NCBI GenBank assembly: GCA_963588905.1
Contig: CAVAJF010000007.1
Span: forward strand, 7,353-71,352
Direction: 5' to 3'
Source: Butyricicoccus_A sp963588905
Lineage (GTDB): Bacteria > Bacillota > Clostridia > Oscillospirales > Butyricicoccaceae
DNA: 64,000 bases
Shown here in pieces: positions 15,564-23,820 of the stretch. Position 1 is the stretch's first letter; every line of letters starts with the position of its first letter. Made by a program: the position numbers and the translations under genes. The notes under the pieces are model-generated. The model did not search any database. It had not been told where the DNA came from and saw only the letters and a list, made by a program, of their open reading frames with translations.

Positions 15564-16186
15564 ATATCGCTGTTTTGGTATCCGGCGGCGGAACCAATTT
15601 ACAGGCGATTCTCGATGCACAGGCACGGGGGGACATTCACAACGGCAGAGTTTCTGTCGTTGTATCCTCCAATGATACGGCATATGCGCTGGAACGCGCC
15701 AAAAAGGCAGATGTTCCCGGCGTTGTGCGCCGCAAGAAGGACTATGCCTCCGGAGCGGAATACTGCCGGGCACTTGCCGATTTTCTGCATGAACAGGACA
15801 TTGGACTGATTGTTTTGGCTGGCTTTATGACCGTGCTGGATGAAGACTTCTGCAAAGAATTTGAGAACCGCATCATCAATGTACATCCGTCGTTGATTCC
15901 GTCGTTTTGCGGGGATGGCTTCTATGGTCTGCATGTCCATGAAGCAGCACTCGCAAAGGGTGTCAAAGTGACCGGCGCCACCGTACACTTTGTCAATGCC
16001 ATCACAGACGGCGGCCCCATTATCGCACAGAAGGCAGTAGAGATTGAGCCGAATGACACACCGGAAGTTTTGCAAAAGCGTGTTATGGCACAGGCAGAGC
16101 ATATTTTGCTGCCGCGCGCAGTCTCTCTGTTTTGCGAAGGTAAGCTGTCTGTTTCGGATGACGGTATTGTTTCGATTTCTGAATAA
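15557..16186 (+). CDS. purN: Phosphoribosylglycinamide formyltransferase
   Basis: A 209-residue folate-dependent GAR transformylase. VLVSGGGTNLQAI is at the N-terminus and NVHPSLIPSFCGDGFYG near residue 105 contains the catalytic His; GATVHFVNAITDGGPII follows. It begins inside the end of purM (7-base overlap). It needs 10-formyl-tetrahydrofolate. A PurT-type alternative is not present in the window. Confidence 0.95.
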   Translation: MVNIAVLVSGGGTNLQAILDAQARGDIHNGRVSVVVSSNDTAYALERAKKADVPGVVRRKKDYASGAEYCRALADFLHEQDIGLIVLAGFMTVLDEDFCKEFENRIINVHPSLIPSFCGDGFYGLHVHEAALAKGVKVTGATVHFVNAITDGGPIIAQKAVEIEPNDTPEVLQKRVMAQAEHILLPRAVSLFCEGKLSVSDDGIVSISE

Positions 16187-16215
16187 AACGCAACGATATA
16201 AAGGAAGATTTTATC

Positions 16216-16920
16216 ATGGAAATTTTTGATCTTGGCGCACTGCTGCGCGAAAACAGCTATCCGGGCCGCGGCATTGTTTTGGGCCGCAGCGCAGATGACA
16301 AAAACGCAGTGATTGCATATTTCATCATGGGACGCAGCGAAAACAGCCGCAACCGCATTTTTGCGGAGACGGAAGACGGCATTCGCACAGAAGCCTTTGA
16401 CCCGTCTAAGATGGTTGACCCGTCTCTGATTATTTATCATCCGGTTCGCGCATTCAATGGTGCAACCATTGTCACAAACGGCGATCAGACCGACACGGTT
16501 CGTGATGGTCTGGCAGCAGGCAAGAGCTATATCGAGGCACTGCGCACCCGCCAGTTTGAGCCGGACGGCCCGAACTACACCCCGCGCATTTCCGGCGTTG
16601 TTGAGCCGAATGGTGCGTATGAGCTGTCTATTCTCAAGAGCTTTGATGGCGATCCGGCGTGCAACAAGCGCTTTTTCTTTGAGTACGATGCACCGCGTGC
16701 AGGTTTGGGTCATTTTATCCATACTTACAAGAACGATGGCAATCCGCTGCCGTCCTTTGAGGGTGAACCGGAGACCGTTCGCATTGAAGGCGATTTACAG
16801 ACCTTTGCCGATATGGTATGGGACAACCTGAACGAAGAAAACAAGGTTTCCCTGTACGTAAGCTTCATTGATCTGGAGACCGGCAAGGCTTCCAGTATCA
16901 TCCGCAATAAGCACTGCTGA
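16216..16920 (+). CDS. purO: IMP cyclohydrolase, PurO-like
   Basis: A 234-residue protein that fits the archaeal-type IMP cyclohydrolase family: NSYPGRGIVLGRSADDKNAV at the N-terminus, IYHPVRAFNGATIVTNGDQTD near residue 75 and GPNYTPRISGVV near residue 120. It closes the second purine ring, converting FAICAR to IMP. It sits directly before a stand-alone AICAR transformylase, so the pair does the work of bifunctional PurH. It lies 29 bases after purN with a ribosome site AAGGAAG. Confidence 0.9.
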   Translation: MEIFDLGALLRENSYPGRGIVLGRSADDKNAVIAYFIMGRSENSRNRIFAETEDGIRTEAFDPSKMVDPSLIIYHPVRAFNGATIVTNGDQTDTVRDGLAAGKSYIEALRTRQFEPDGPNYTPRISGVVEPNGAYELSILKSFDGDPACNKRFFFEYDAPRAGLGHFIHTYKNDGNPLPSFEGEPETVRIEGDLQTFADMVWDNLNEENKVSLYVSFIDLETGKASSIIRNKHC

Positions 16921-16932
16921 GAGGAGTTTCCC

Positions 16933-18114
16933 ATGACTGAGCTTGAACTGAAATATGGCTGCAACCCGAACCAGAAGCCGTCCCGCATTTACATGGAAGA
17001 GGGCGAGCTGCCGATCAAGGTACTGAACGGCAGACCGGGTTATATTAACTTTATGGACGCATTCAACAGCTGGCAGCTGGTACGTGAGCTGAAGGCTGCT
17101 ACCGGTATGGCTTCCGCTGCTTCCTTTAAGCACGTCAGCCCAGCTGGTGCCGCTATCGGCAATCCGCTGTCTGATGTTGAAAAGCAGATTTATTTTACGG
17201 ATACCCTGCCGGACGAAGAGCTGTCTCCGATTGCGTGCGCGTACATTCGTGCCCGTGGCGCAGATCGTCTGTGCTCTTACGGCGACTGGGTTGCTCTGTC
17301 TGATGAGTGTGATGCACAGACGGCAACATATCTGAAGTATGAAGTATCCGACGGCATTATTGCACCGTCTTACTCTGAAGAAGCACTGGAAATCCTCAAG
17401 ACCAAGCGCAAGGGCGGCTATACGGTCATTCAGATCGACCCGACCTATGAGCCGGCTCCGATTGAGCGCCGCAATATCTTTGGTATTACCTTTGAGCAGG
17501 GACATAACAATCTGAAGATTGATGAGAACATGCTCACCAATATCGTAACCGAGAACAAGGAACTGCCGAAGCAGGCAAAGCTGGACATGATTGTCTCTCT
17601 GATTACTCTGAAGTACACCCAGTCCAACTCGGTTTGCTATGTCAAGAATGGCCAGACCATTGGCGTCGGTGCAGGTCAGCAGAGCCGCATTCACTGCACG
17701 CGTCTGGCTGGCAACAAGGCAGACAACTGGATGCTGCGTCAGCATCCGAAGGTTCTGGGTCTCCAGTTCGTTGACGGCATTCGTCGTCCGGATCGCGACA
17801 ATGCGATTGATGTATACATCTCGGATGAGTACGAGGATGTTCTGGCAGATGGCGTATGGCAGACCAAGTTCAAGGTAAAGCCGGAGCCGCTGACCCGTGA
17901 GGAGAAGAAGGCATGGATTGCAACGCAGTCCGGCGTAACCGTTGGTTCGGATGCATTCTTCCCGTTTGGTGACAATGTAGAGCGTGCGAAGAAGTCTGGC
18001 GTCGCATACATCGCACAGCCGGGCGGCTCGATTCGTGATGACAATGTTATCGACACCTGCAACAAGTACGGTATCGTGATGTCGTTCACCGGCATTCGTC
18101 TGTTCCATCACTAA
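16933..18114 (+). CDS. Stand-alone AICAR transformylase (PurH transformylase half)
   Basis: A 393-residue protein equivalent to the C-terminal transformylase part of PurH. It starts with LELKYGCNPNQKPSRIY, a variant of the LRYGENPHQ motif that lies near residue 200 in the full-length enzyme. FKHVSPAGAAIG has the catalytic Lys-His pair and AGQQSRIHCTRLAG is the second active-site segment. The N-terminal IMP cyclohydrolase domain is absent, not degraded, since an upstream PurO homologue replaces it. AGGAG lies 8 bases before the ATG. A terminator follows. Confidence 0.93.
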   Translation: MTELELKYGCNPNQKPSRIYMEEGELPIKVLNGRPGYINFMDAFNSWQLVRELKAATGMASAASFKHVSPAGAAIGNPLSDVEKQIYFTDTLPDEELSPIACAYIRARGADRLCSYGDWVALSDECDAQTATYLKYEVSDGIIAPSYSEEALEILKTKRKGGYTVIQIDPTYEPAPIERRNIFGITFEQGHNNLKIDENMLTNIVTENKELPKQAKLDMIVSLITLKYTQSNSVCYVKNGQTIGVGAGQQSRIHCTRLAGNKADNWMLRQHPKVLGLQFVDGIRRPDRDNAIDVYISDEYEDVLADGVWQTKFKVKPEPLTREEKKAWIATQSGVTVGSDAFFPFGDNVERAKKSGVAYIAQPGGSIRDDNVIDTCNKYGIVMSFTGIRLFHH

Positions 18115-18129
18115 GAAGCAAAAAATAAT

Positions 18130-18164
18130 AAAAGTCAGGTGCGTCTTTGGCGTGCCTGACTTTT
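18130..18164 (+). terminator. Terminator between AICAR transformylase gene and purD
   Basis: A 14-bp stem with two G-T pairs (18130-18143 with 18151-18164), a 7-base loop and terminal TTTT. It would lower purD expression relative to the upstream genes. Confidence 0.7.
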
Positions 18165-18191
18165 GGCAGTTATAGAAGGAGGATTTCCAAT

Positions 18192-19448
18192 ATGAAAGTA
18201 CTGGTAATCGGCAGCGGCGGACGCGAACATGCGGTCTGCATGACACTGGCAAAAAGCCCAAAGGTAGATAAGCTCTGGTGTGCACCGGGCAACGGCGGCA
18301 TTGCGGATGTTGCTGAGTGCGTAGACATCAAGGCAACCGATATTGACGGCGTTGTTGCTTTTTCTAAGGAAAACAAGCCGGATCTCGTTGTTGTGACACC
18401 GGATGATCCGCTCGCACTGGGCATGGTCGATGCACTGGAAGCTGCTGGCATTCGTGCCTTTGGCCCGCACAAGAATGCAGCTGTCATTGAGGGCTCGAAG
18501 TCCTTTGCCAAGGATTTGATGAAGAAGTACAACATTCCGACCGCAGGCTATGCTGTATTTGAAAACAGCGCAGACGCGATTGCATATATCAAGGAAAATG
18601 GTGCGCCGATTGTCATCAAGGCAGACGGCTTGGCACTGGGCAAGGGCGTTACGGTTGCTATGACTGAAGAGGAAGCTATTGCCGCTGTCCATGATGCAAT
18701 TGATGATGGCAAGTTCGGCGGCGCTGGTGCTCGCGTTGTCATTGAAGAGTTCCTGACAGGCCCGGAGGTTTCGGTTCTGGCGTTTGTTGACGGCAAGAAT
18801 CTGTCTACGATGCCGTCTGCACAGGATCACAAGCGTGCCTATGATCATGATGAAGGCCCGAATACCGGCGGCATGGGTGCATTCTCTCCGTCCCGTTTTT
18901 ATACCGAGGACATTGCGCAGACCTGCATGGATACCATTTTCCGTCCGACTGTGGATGCTATGGCAGCAGAAGGCCGTCCGTTTAGCGGCGTTCTGTACTT
19001 TGGCCTGATGCTGACGCCGAAGGGCCCGAAGGTCATTGAGTACAATGCTCGTTTTGGCGATCCGGAGACACAGGCTGTTCTGTCGCGTCTGGACAGCGAT
19101 TTGTTTGATATTATGAACGCAGTGATTGACGGCAAACTGGATGAGATGAACATTCAGTGGGCAGATAATGCGGCTTGCTGTGTAGTTATGGCTTCCGGCG
19201 GTTATCCGGTTGCTTATGAAAAGGGCAAGGAAATTCACGGTCTGGATGATGTGACAGAGTCTGTTGTTTTCCATGCCGGTACTGCCAAAAAGGACGGCAA
19301 GATCGTGACAAACGGCGGCCGCGTTCTCGGCGTAACCGCTACGGCTCCGACGCTGGATGAGGCCATTCAGAAGGCATATGCCGATGTCAAGAAAATTTCC
19401 TTTGACAAGGCGCATTATCGTCTGGATATTGGCATTAAAAAGGGCTAA
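18192..19448 (+). CDS. purD: Phosphoribosylamine-glycine ligase
   Basis: A 418-residue ATP-grasp GAR synthetase, joining phosphoribosylamine and glycine. MKVLVIGSGGREHAV at the N-terminus, PIVIKADGLALGKGV near residue 140, and GPNTGGMGAFSP near residue 225 are typical. GAAGGAGGA lies 8 bases before the ATG. It follows a terminator but is in the same direction as the purine genes and completes the cluster except for purK, purL/Q/S and purB, which are not in this window. Confidence 0.96.
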   Translation: MKVLVIGSGGREHAVCMTLAKSPKVDKLWCAPGNGGIADVAECVDIKATDIDGVVAFSKENKPDLVVVTPDDPLALGMVDALEAAGIRAFGPHKNAAVIEGSKSFAKDLMKKYNIPTAGYAVFENSADAIAYIKENGAPIVIKADGLALGKGVTVAMTEEEAIAAVHDAIDDGKFGGAGARVVIEEFLTGPEVSVLAFVDGKNLSTMPSAQDHKRAYDHDEGPNTGGMGAFSPSRFYTEDIAQTCMDTIFRPTVDAMAAEGRPFSGVLYFGLMLTPKGPKVIEYNARFGDPETQAVLSRLDSDLFDIMNAVIDGKLDEMNIQWADNAACCVVMASGGYPVAYEKGKEIHGLDDVTESVVFHAGTAKKDGKIVTNGGRVLGVTATAPTLDEAIQKAYADVKKISFDKAHYRLDIGIKKG

Positions 19449-19461
19449 GAGGTAGAGAGAT

Positions 19462-19992
19462 ATGGAAGATTTGAAGACAAAAATCATTTCTTGTATGGCG
19501 GATGTCATCAAGCAGAATGGATTCCGTACCGAGTTTTTTCCGGCTGAAAACGGTCAGCCGCCGATGACTCGCATTGAACTGAGCCGTTTGGGCAAGGTCA
19601 AGCAGGATGTTATTGTAGATATGTGGTTCCCGCCAGCAAAGATGGCGCGAGAGGAAACCGTTCTGTTCCAGATGCACGCAACCATGCTGCAGGTAGAGAC
19701 GGATGCTGTTGCCCGTAATCTGCCGGAGCTGAAGCGCGCACTGTTTACTATTAACAATTTCTGTACGATTGGCCAGTTTGGTCTGTTTGAGCAGGACGGC
19801 GTAGTATATATGCGCCATAATATCGTGGTAAACATGAAGGACGATCCGGAGCGCATTATCACGGATATTTGTGATTATTTCTCGTTGATGCTCAGCAGCA
19901 TTCAGCGCTTTGTCGATGCGATTGCACAGATTGCTGTCGGTGCGGTCAATATCGAGGTGGCAAAGGAAATGGATCTGATTCCGAATATTTAA
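19462..19992 (+). CDS. YbjN-domain-like hypothetical protein
   Basis: A 176-residue soluble protein resembling YbjN / secretion-chaperone-fold proteins: an N-terminal helix, a beta-rich middle, and LFTINNFCTIGQFGLFEQDGVVYMRHNIVV near residues 95-120, a pattern usual in that family. Function is unknown. It lies 13 bases after purD with an AGAGGTAGAGAG site and is followed by a terminator, so it is probably transcribed with purD. No link to purine synthesis can be read from the sequence. Confidence 0.6.
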   Translation: MEDLKTKIISCMADVIKQNGFRTEFFPAENGQPPMTRIELSRLGKVKQDVIVDMWFPPAKMAREETVLFQMHATMLQVETDAVARNLPELKRALFTINNFCTIGQFGLFEQDGVVYMRHNIVVNMKDDPERIITDICDYFSLMLSSIQRFVDAIAQIAVGAVNIEVAKEMDLIPNI

Positions 19993-20011
19993 TCGGAAAA
20001 TATCGTATCTT

Positions 20012-20042
20012 AAGAGCGTGGCGTTATGCCGCGCTCTTTTTT
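20012..20042 (+). terminator. Terminator closing the purine region
   Basis: An 11-bp stem with one G-T pair (20012-20022 with 20028-20038), 5-base loop and a T run of six or more. Confidence 0.88.
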
Positions 20043-20092
20043 CATCCATTTGGACAAACTTGGCTCCAATCGGACAAATCTGTAAGACGGCA

Positions 20093-20141
20093 TTGACAGA
20101 TACCCATAGTGGGTATACAATCAAGGTACCCCTAGGGGGTA
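20093..20141 (+). promoter_or_regulatory. csoR promoter with two CsoR operators
   Basis: TTGACA (20093-20098) and TACAAT (20116-20121) are 17 bases apart. The spacer is filled by ATACCCATAGTGGGTAT (20100-20116), arms of 7 bp around TAG. A second element, TACCCCTAGGGGTA-type (20127-20141), lies just downstream of the transcription start. Both match the known CsoR operator form of G/C runs flanked by TA. Repressor on these sites would block the promoter until copper binds. Confidence 0.9.
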
Positions 20142-20166
20142 TATGAACTCTGCGAGGTGAAATGAA

Positions 20167-20472
20167 ATGGAAGATAAGTCCTGTTGCTGCGGCAAAAAGA
20201 CGAAAGAGCGCTCAGAAGAAGAGTACAAGAGCTTGATTCATCGACTCAATCGTATCGAAGGACAAATTCGCGGTATTCGCGGCATGGTGGAGCGAAGTGC
20301 CTATTGTCCGGATATTTTGGTGCAGTCGGCAGCGGTTACGGCGGCGATGAATGCGTTTAATCGGGAACTGCTGTCCAATCATATCCGCACCTGTGTCGTC
20401 AAAGATATTCAGGCGGGAAATGAAGAAGTGATTGACGAGCTTGTTGCAACCTTGCAGAAGCTCATGAAATAA
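20167..20472 (+). CDS. csoR: Copper-sensing repressor CsoR
   Basis: A 101-residue CsoR/RcnR family regulator. The Cu(I) ligands Cys47, His72 and Cys76 (YCPDILVQ ... SNHIRTCV) give the CsoR C-H-C set, rather than RcnR or FrmR sets. The N-terminus has an extra CCC near residue 6. HRLNRIEGQIRGIRGMVE forms the DNA-binding helix. It is first in an operon with an HMA protein and copA, and two operators lie in its promoter, so it autoregulates. Confidence 0.95.
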   Translation: MEDKSCCCGKKTKERSEEEYKSLIHRLNRIEGQIRGIRGMVERSAYCPDILVQSAAVTAAMNAFNRELLSNHIRTCVVKDIQAGNEEVIDELVATLQKLMK

Positions 20473-20492
20473 ATACAGGAGGTTCAAATTTT

Positions 20493-20861
20493 ATGGGTAC
20501 CGTAATTATTGTTGTTATTCTTGTTGTGATTGCTGTCATTGCTGCGCGTTCCGGCATGAAACACATGAAGGGTGAAGGCGGCTGCTGCGGCGGTGGCGGA
20601 GATGCCATTCCGGAAGAGCATAAGACGCTGGAAGGCGCAAAGCTCGGTGAAAAGACCGTGCATATTGAAGGCATGATGTGCGACAACTGCCGCAAGCATG
20701 TGGAAAAGCAGCTGGATAAAATCGACGGCGTGGTAGCACATGCCGATTGGAAAAAAGGCATTGCTGTTGTAGAGTATGACCGCAATGTGAGCGATGACGC
20801 GATTCGACAGGCACTTGCTTGGACGGACTACAAGGTCACCAGCATTGAGGAGAGCAAATAA
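20493..20861 (+). CDS. Membrane-anchored heavy-metal-associated (HMA) domain protein
   Basis: A 122-residue protein: an N-terminal hydrophobic helix (VIIVVILVVIAVIAA), a glycine-cysteine linker GEGGCCGGGG near residue 29, and a C-terminal HMA domain with GMMCDNCRKHVEKQL near residues 57-71, the CXXC copper site. The N-terminal part recalls FeoB-associated Cys-rich proteins. It likely binds Cu(I) at the membrane and hands it to CopA. AGGAGG lies 9 bases before the ATG. It ends 1 base before copA. Confidence 0.85.
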   Translation: MGTVIIVVILVVIAVIAARSGMKHMKGEGGCCGGGGDAIPEEHKTLEGAKLGEKTVHIEGMMCDNCRKHVEKQLDKIDGVVAHADWKKGIAVVEYDRNVSDDAIRQALAWTDYKVTSIEESK

Positions 20862-20862
20862 T

Positions 20863-23376
20863 ATGGAACAGTATACAGTGACCGGTATGAGCTGTGCTGC
20901 GTGCAGCGCGCGCGTGGAAAAGGCTGTATCTCAAGTTCCCGGCGTGACAAGCTGCTCTGTCAGCTTGCTGACCAATTCCATGGGTGTAGAGGGCACGGCA
21001 TCGCCGCAGGACATTATCAAAGCGGTGACAGATGCGGGGTATGGCGCCTCTGTCAAGGGAGCGAACACCAGCGCTTCTCGCTCTGCGGCAGCAGATGCAG
21101 ATGCGCTGGCAGATCATGATACGCCGGTATTAAAACGCCGGTTGATTGCATCTATTGGCTTCCTGCTCGTGCTCATGTACTTCTCTATGGGTCATATGAT
21201 GTGGGGATGGCCGCTGCCAAAATGGTTTGAAGGCAATCATGTGGCTATGGGTCTCGTACAGCTGCTGTTAGCCGGCATTATCATGGTCATTAACCAGAAA
21301 TTCTTTATCAGCGGCTTTAAAGGGCTCATTCATCGTGCGCCGAACATGGATACGCTGGTAGCACTCGGTTCCATGGCATCGTTTGTGTGGAGTGTATACG
21401 CGCTGTTCATGATGACCAATGCGGTTGTCCGCGGCGATGATGCTGCGGTCATGACCTATATGGACGAGTTTTATTTTGAGTCGGCTGCCATGATTTTGAC
21501 GCTGATTACCGTCGGAAAGATGTTGGAGGCGCGTTCTAAGGGCAAAACCACGGATGCACTCAAGGGACTGATGAAGCTCGCACCAAAAACAGCTGTCATC
21601 ATGAAAGACGGTAAAGAAGTAGAAGTTTCCATTGAGCAGGTCAAAAAAGGCGATATTTTTGTTGTGCGTCCGGGCGAGACCATTCCTGTTGATGGCATTG
21701 TGCTGTCCGGCAGCAGTGCCGTCAATGAAGCAGCACTGACCGGTGAGAGTATTCCGGTTGATAAAGTCGAAGGAGATCTGGTATCTGCCGCGACACTCAA
21801 CCAGTCGGGATATTTGCAGTGTGAAGCATCCCGTGTCGGTGAAGACACAACGCTGTCGCAGATCATTCAAATGGTCAGCGATGCTGCGGCGACCAAGGCT
21901 CCGATTGCCAAGATTGCGGATAAAGTGTCCGGCATTTTTGTCCCGGCAGTCATCACCATTGCCGTGATTACGTTTATCGTTTGGCTGCTTGTTGGACAGA
22001 CTTTCAGCTTTGCCCTGGCGCGCGGCATTTCGGTTCTCGTTATCAGCTGCCCGTGTGCGTTAGGCCTGGCAACGCCGGTTGCCATCATGGTGGGCAACGG
22101 CAAGGGCGCAAAAAATGGCATTCTGTTCAAGACTGCTGTTTCGCTGGAAGAGACCGGCAAGGTTGCGGTTGTTGCGCTGGATAAAACCGGTACGATTACA
22201 TCCGGCGAGCCAAAAGTCACCGATCTGGTTCCGGCAGAGAGTGGTTCGGAACAAGAACTGATGCAGCTGGCCTATACACTGGAAAAGAAGAGCGAACATC
22301 CGCTGGCACGCGCAATTGTCGAGAAGGCAGAACAAGATGGATTGTCGGCGCAGGATGTGGAAGAATTTCAGGCTTTGCCGGGTAACGGTTTGTCTGCAAA
22401 GCTGGACGGTGTACAGCTGCATGGCGGCAGCGGAACATTTATGCAGACCATTTGTGAAATTCCGGCATCTCTGCAAAAACGGGCACAGCAGCTTGCTGAA
22501 CAAGGTAAGACGCCACTGTTCTTCAGCCGAGACAATCAGCTGGTTGGTATTATTGCCGTTGCCGATGTCATCAAGGCGGACAGTCCGCAGGCCGTACAGG
22601 AATTGCGCCATATGGGCATTCATGTTGTTATGCTGACCGGTGATAATGAGCGAACTGCCAAAGCGATTGGCAAGCAGGCGGGTGTCGATGAGGTCATTGC
22701 CGGTGTCCTGCCGGATGGAAAGGAATCTGTCATTCGACAGCTGCAGAGCCGCGGCAAAGTGGCTATGGTTGGCGATGGCATCAATGATGCACCGGCACTC
22801 ACGCGTGCGGATATTGGCATTGCCATCGGCGCAGGTGCAGATGTTGCCGTTGATGCGGCAGATGTCGTGCTCATGAAGAGCCGGCTGCTCGATGTCTCCG
22901 CTGCTATTCGTCTCAGCCGCGCGACCCTGCGCAATATTCATGAAAATCTGTTCTGGGCCTTTGCCTATAACGTCTGCGGTATTCCGCTGGCAGCAGGTGT
23001 ATTTATTTCCCTGCTGGGCTGGAAGCTCAATCCGATGTTCGGTGCGGCAGCGATGAGCTTGTCCAGCTTCTGCGTTGTATCCAATGCACTGCGGCTCAAT
23101 TTGTTTGACATCCGCAATGCTGCAAAAGATAAATCCATCAAGCATAAGAGAAAGGAACAAAAAAACATGACAAAAACATTGAAAATTGAAGGCATGATGT
23201 GCCCGCATTGCGAAGCAACAGTTAAGAAAGCGCTGGAAGCTATTGACGGCGTAACGGAAGCAACTGCGGATCACAATACGGATACTGCTGTTGTCACACT
23301 GAGCAAGGATGTGTCTAACGATGTTCTGCGCAAGGCAGTAGAGGATAAGGATTATCCGGTCAAGGATATTCAGTAA
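20863..23376 (+). CDS. copA: Copper-exporting P-type ATPase with fused C-terminal CopZ domain
   Basis: An 837-residue P1B-type ATPase that pumps Cu(I) out of the cell. The N-terminal HMA domain has GMSCAACS (Cys11, Cys14); the transport site is Cys396-Pro-Cys398; DKTGT has the phosphorylated Asp440; SEHPLA is the nucleotide-domain HP; GDGINDAP starts at 637. After the last membrane helices, residues about 769-837 form another HMA domain with MMCPHC (Cys780, Cys783), like the chaperone CopZ, joined in frame. The start at 20863 follows GAGGAGAG. Homologues usually have CopZ as a separate gene. Confidence 0.93.
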   Translation: MEQYTVTGMSCAACSARVEKAVSQVPGVTSCSVSLLTNSMGVEGTASPQDIIKAVTDAGYGASVKGANTSASRSAAADADALADHDTPVLKRRLIASIGFLLVLMYFSMGHMMWGWPLPKWFEGNHVAMGLVQLLLAGIIMVINQKFFISGFKGLIHRAPNMDTLVALGSMASFVWSVYALFMMTNAVVRGDDAAVMTYMDEFYFESAAMILTLITVGKMLEARSKGKTTDALKGLMKLAPKTAVIMKDGKEVEVSIEQVKKGDIFVVRPGETIPVDGIVLSGSSAVNEAALTGESIPVDKVEGDLVSAATLNQSGYLQCEASRVGEDTTLSQIIQMVSDAAATKAPIAKIADKVSGIFVPAVITIAVITFIVWLLVGQTFSFALARGISVLVISCPCALGLATPVAIMVGNGKGAKNGILFKTAVSLEETGKVAVVALDKTGTITSGEPKVTDLVPAESGSEQELMQLAYTLEKKSEHPLARAIVEKAEQDGLSAQDVEEFQALPGNGLSAKLDGVQLHGGSGTFMQTICEIPASLQKRAQQLAEQGKTPLFFSRDNQLVGIIAVADVIKADSPQAVQELRHMGIHVVMLTGDNERTAKAIGKQAGVDEVIAGVLPDGKESVIRQLQSRGKVAMVGDGINDAPALTRADIGIAIGAGADVAVDAADVVLMKSRLLDVSAAIRLSRATLRNIHENLFWAFAYNVCGIPLAAGVFISLLGWKLNPMFGAAAMSLSSFCVVSNALRLNLFDIRNAAKDKSIKHKRKEQKNMTKTLKIEGMMCPHCEATVKKALEAIDGVTEATADHNTDTAVVTLSKDVSNDVLRKAVEDKDYPVKDIQ
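23167..23376 (+). other. Possible internal start giving free CopZ (69 residues)
   Basis: The ATG at 23167 lies within the copA frame at the start of the last HMA domain and has AAAGGA (23151-23156) 10 bases upstream. Translation from it would give a 69-residue protein starting MTKTLKIEGMMCPHC, the size of free CopZ. There is no stop codon between CopA and this part. Whether both forms are made cannot be told from the sequence. Confidence 0.5.
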
Positions 23377-23391
23377 TTTCTGTATATGGAA

Positions 23392-23425
23392 AAACGACAG
23401 CAGGCGTTATCGCTTGCTGTCGTTT
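23392..23425. terminator. Bidirectional terminator after copA
   Basis: A 15-bp stem (23392-23406 with 23411-23425, one G-T pair) and a 4-base loop. The minus-strand gene has its stop codon (23407-23409) in this hairpin. Confidence 0.85.
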
Positions 23426-23649
23426 GTTATCTCTGTATATCCGACGATTTCTCCGGATTTTACCTCAATGACTTCTGCAAATTCGCGTCCGTCGCGTGTG
23501 TGATAGTTTGGCTGGCCGTCATCATAAATGACACAACCGTTTTCCAATTCCAGTGCCCGAAGATCTCCGTTAAAAATGCCTTCTAAAATTGGTCGGCCAA
23601 ACAGCGGCTGAAGTCCTGTGCGAGCATCGGCAATTTTGTATTTTGCCAT
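23407..23649 (-). CDS. Small hypothetical protein
   Basis: An 80-residue protein that I do not recognise. It begins MAKYKIADARTGLQPLFGRP and has alternating short strands with acidic ends (EVIEVKSGEIVGYTE), like a small beta-barrel. No membrane segment or cysteine pair apart from one Cys near residue 39. The start at 23649 is set by GGAGGTG 7 bases upstream. It is single, divergent from the restriction-modification island. Its base composition is like that of the copper operon rather than the island. Confidence 0.7.
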   Translation of the reverse strand: MAKYKIADARTGLQPLFGRPILEGIFNGDLRALELENGCVIYDDGQPNYHTRDGREFAEVIEVKSGEIVGYTEITNDSKR

Positions 23650-23763
23650 GCAAAACACCTCCATTTCGATACAATAGTATAGCATTCTAGCGACATACTG
23701 TCTAGAGGTATACATGGTATAGAGTGAACTGAGAAGAGTGATTTAAAAATTCTAAGATTGCAT

Positions 23764-23792
23764 TTGAAAAAGCGCGCCATAAGCGCTATAAT
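23764..23792 (+). promoter_or_regulatory. Promoter of the DNA methyltransferase gene
   Basis: TTGAAA (23764-23769) and TATAAT (23787-23792) are 17 bases apart. The GC-rich spacer has an inverted repeat AGCGC (23771-23775) and GCGCT (23783-23787) that touches the -10 box and stands out in an AT-rich region. It may be a binding site or, if the enzyme methylates a GCGC-type site, a self-methylation control; neither can be decided here. Confidence 0.65.
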
Positions 23793-23820
23793 AATGCCAT
23801 ATATGTGAAAGGAGAGCAAA

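Noticed and set aside
16795..18285. 496-codon minus-strand frame over the AICAR transformylase gene
   Set aside because: Antisense shadow of a clear purine gene.
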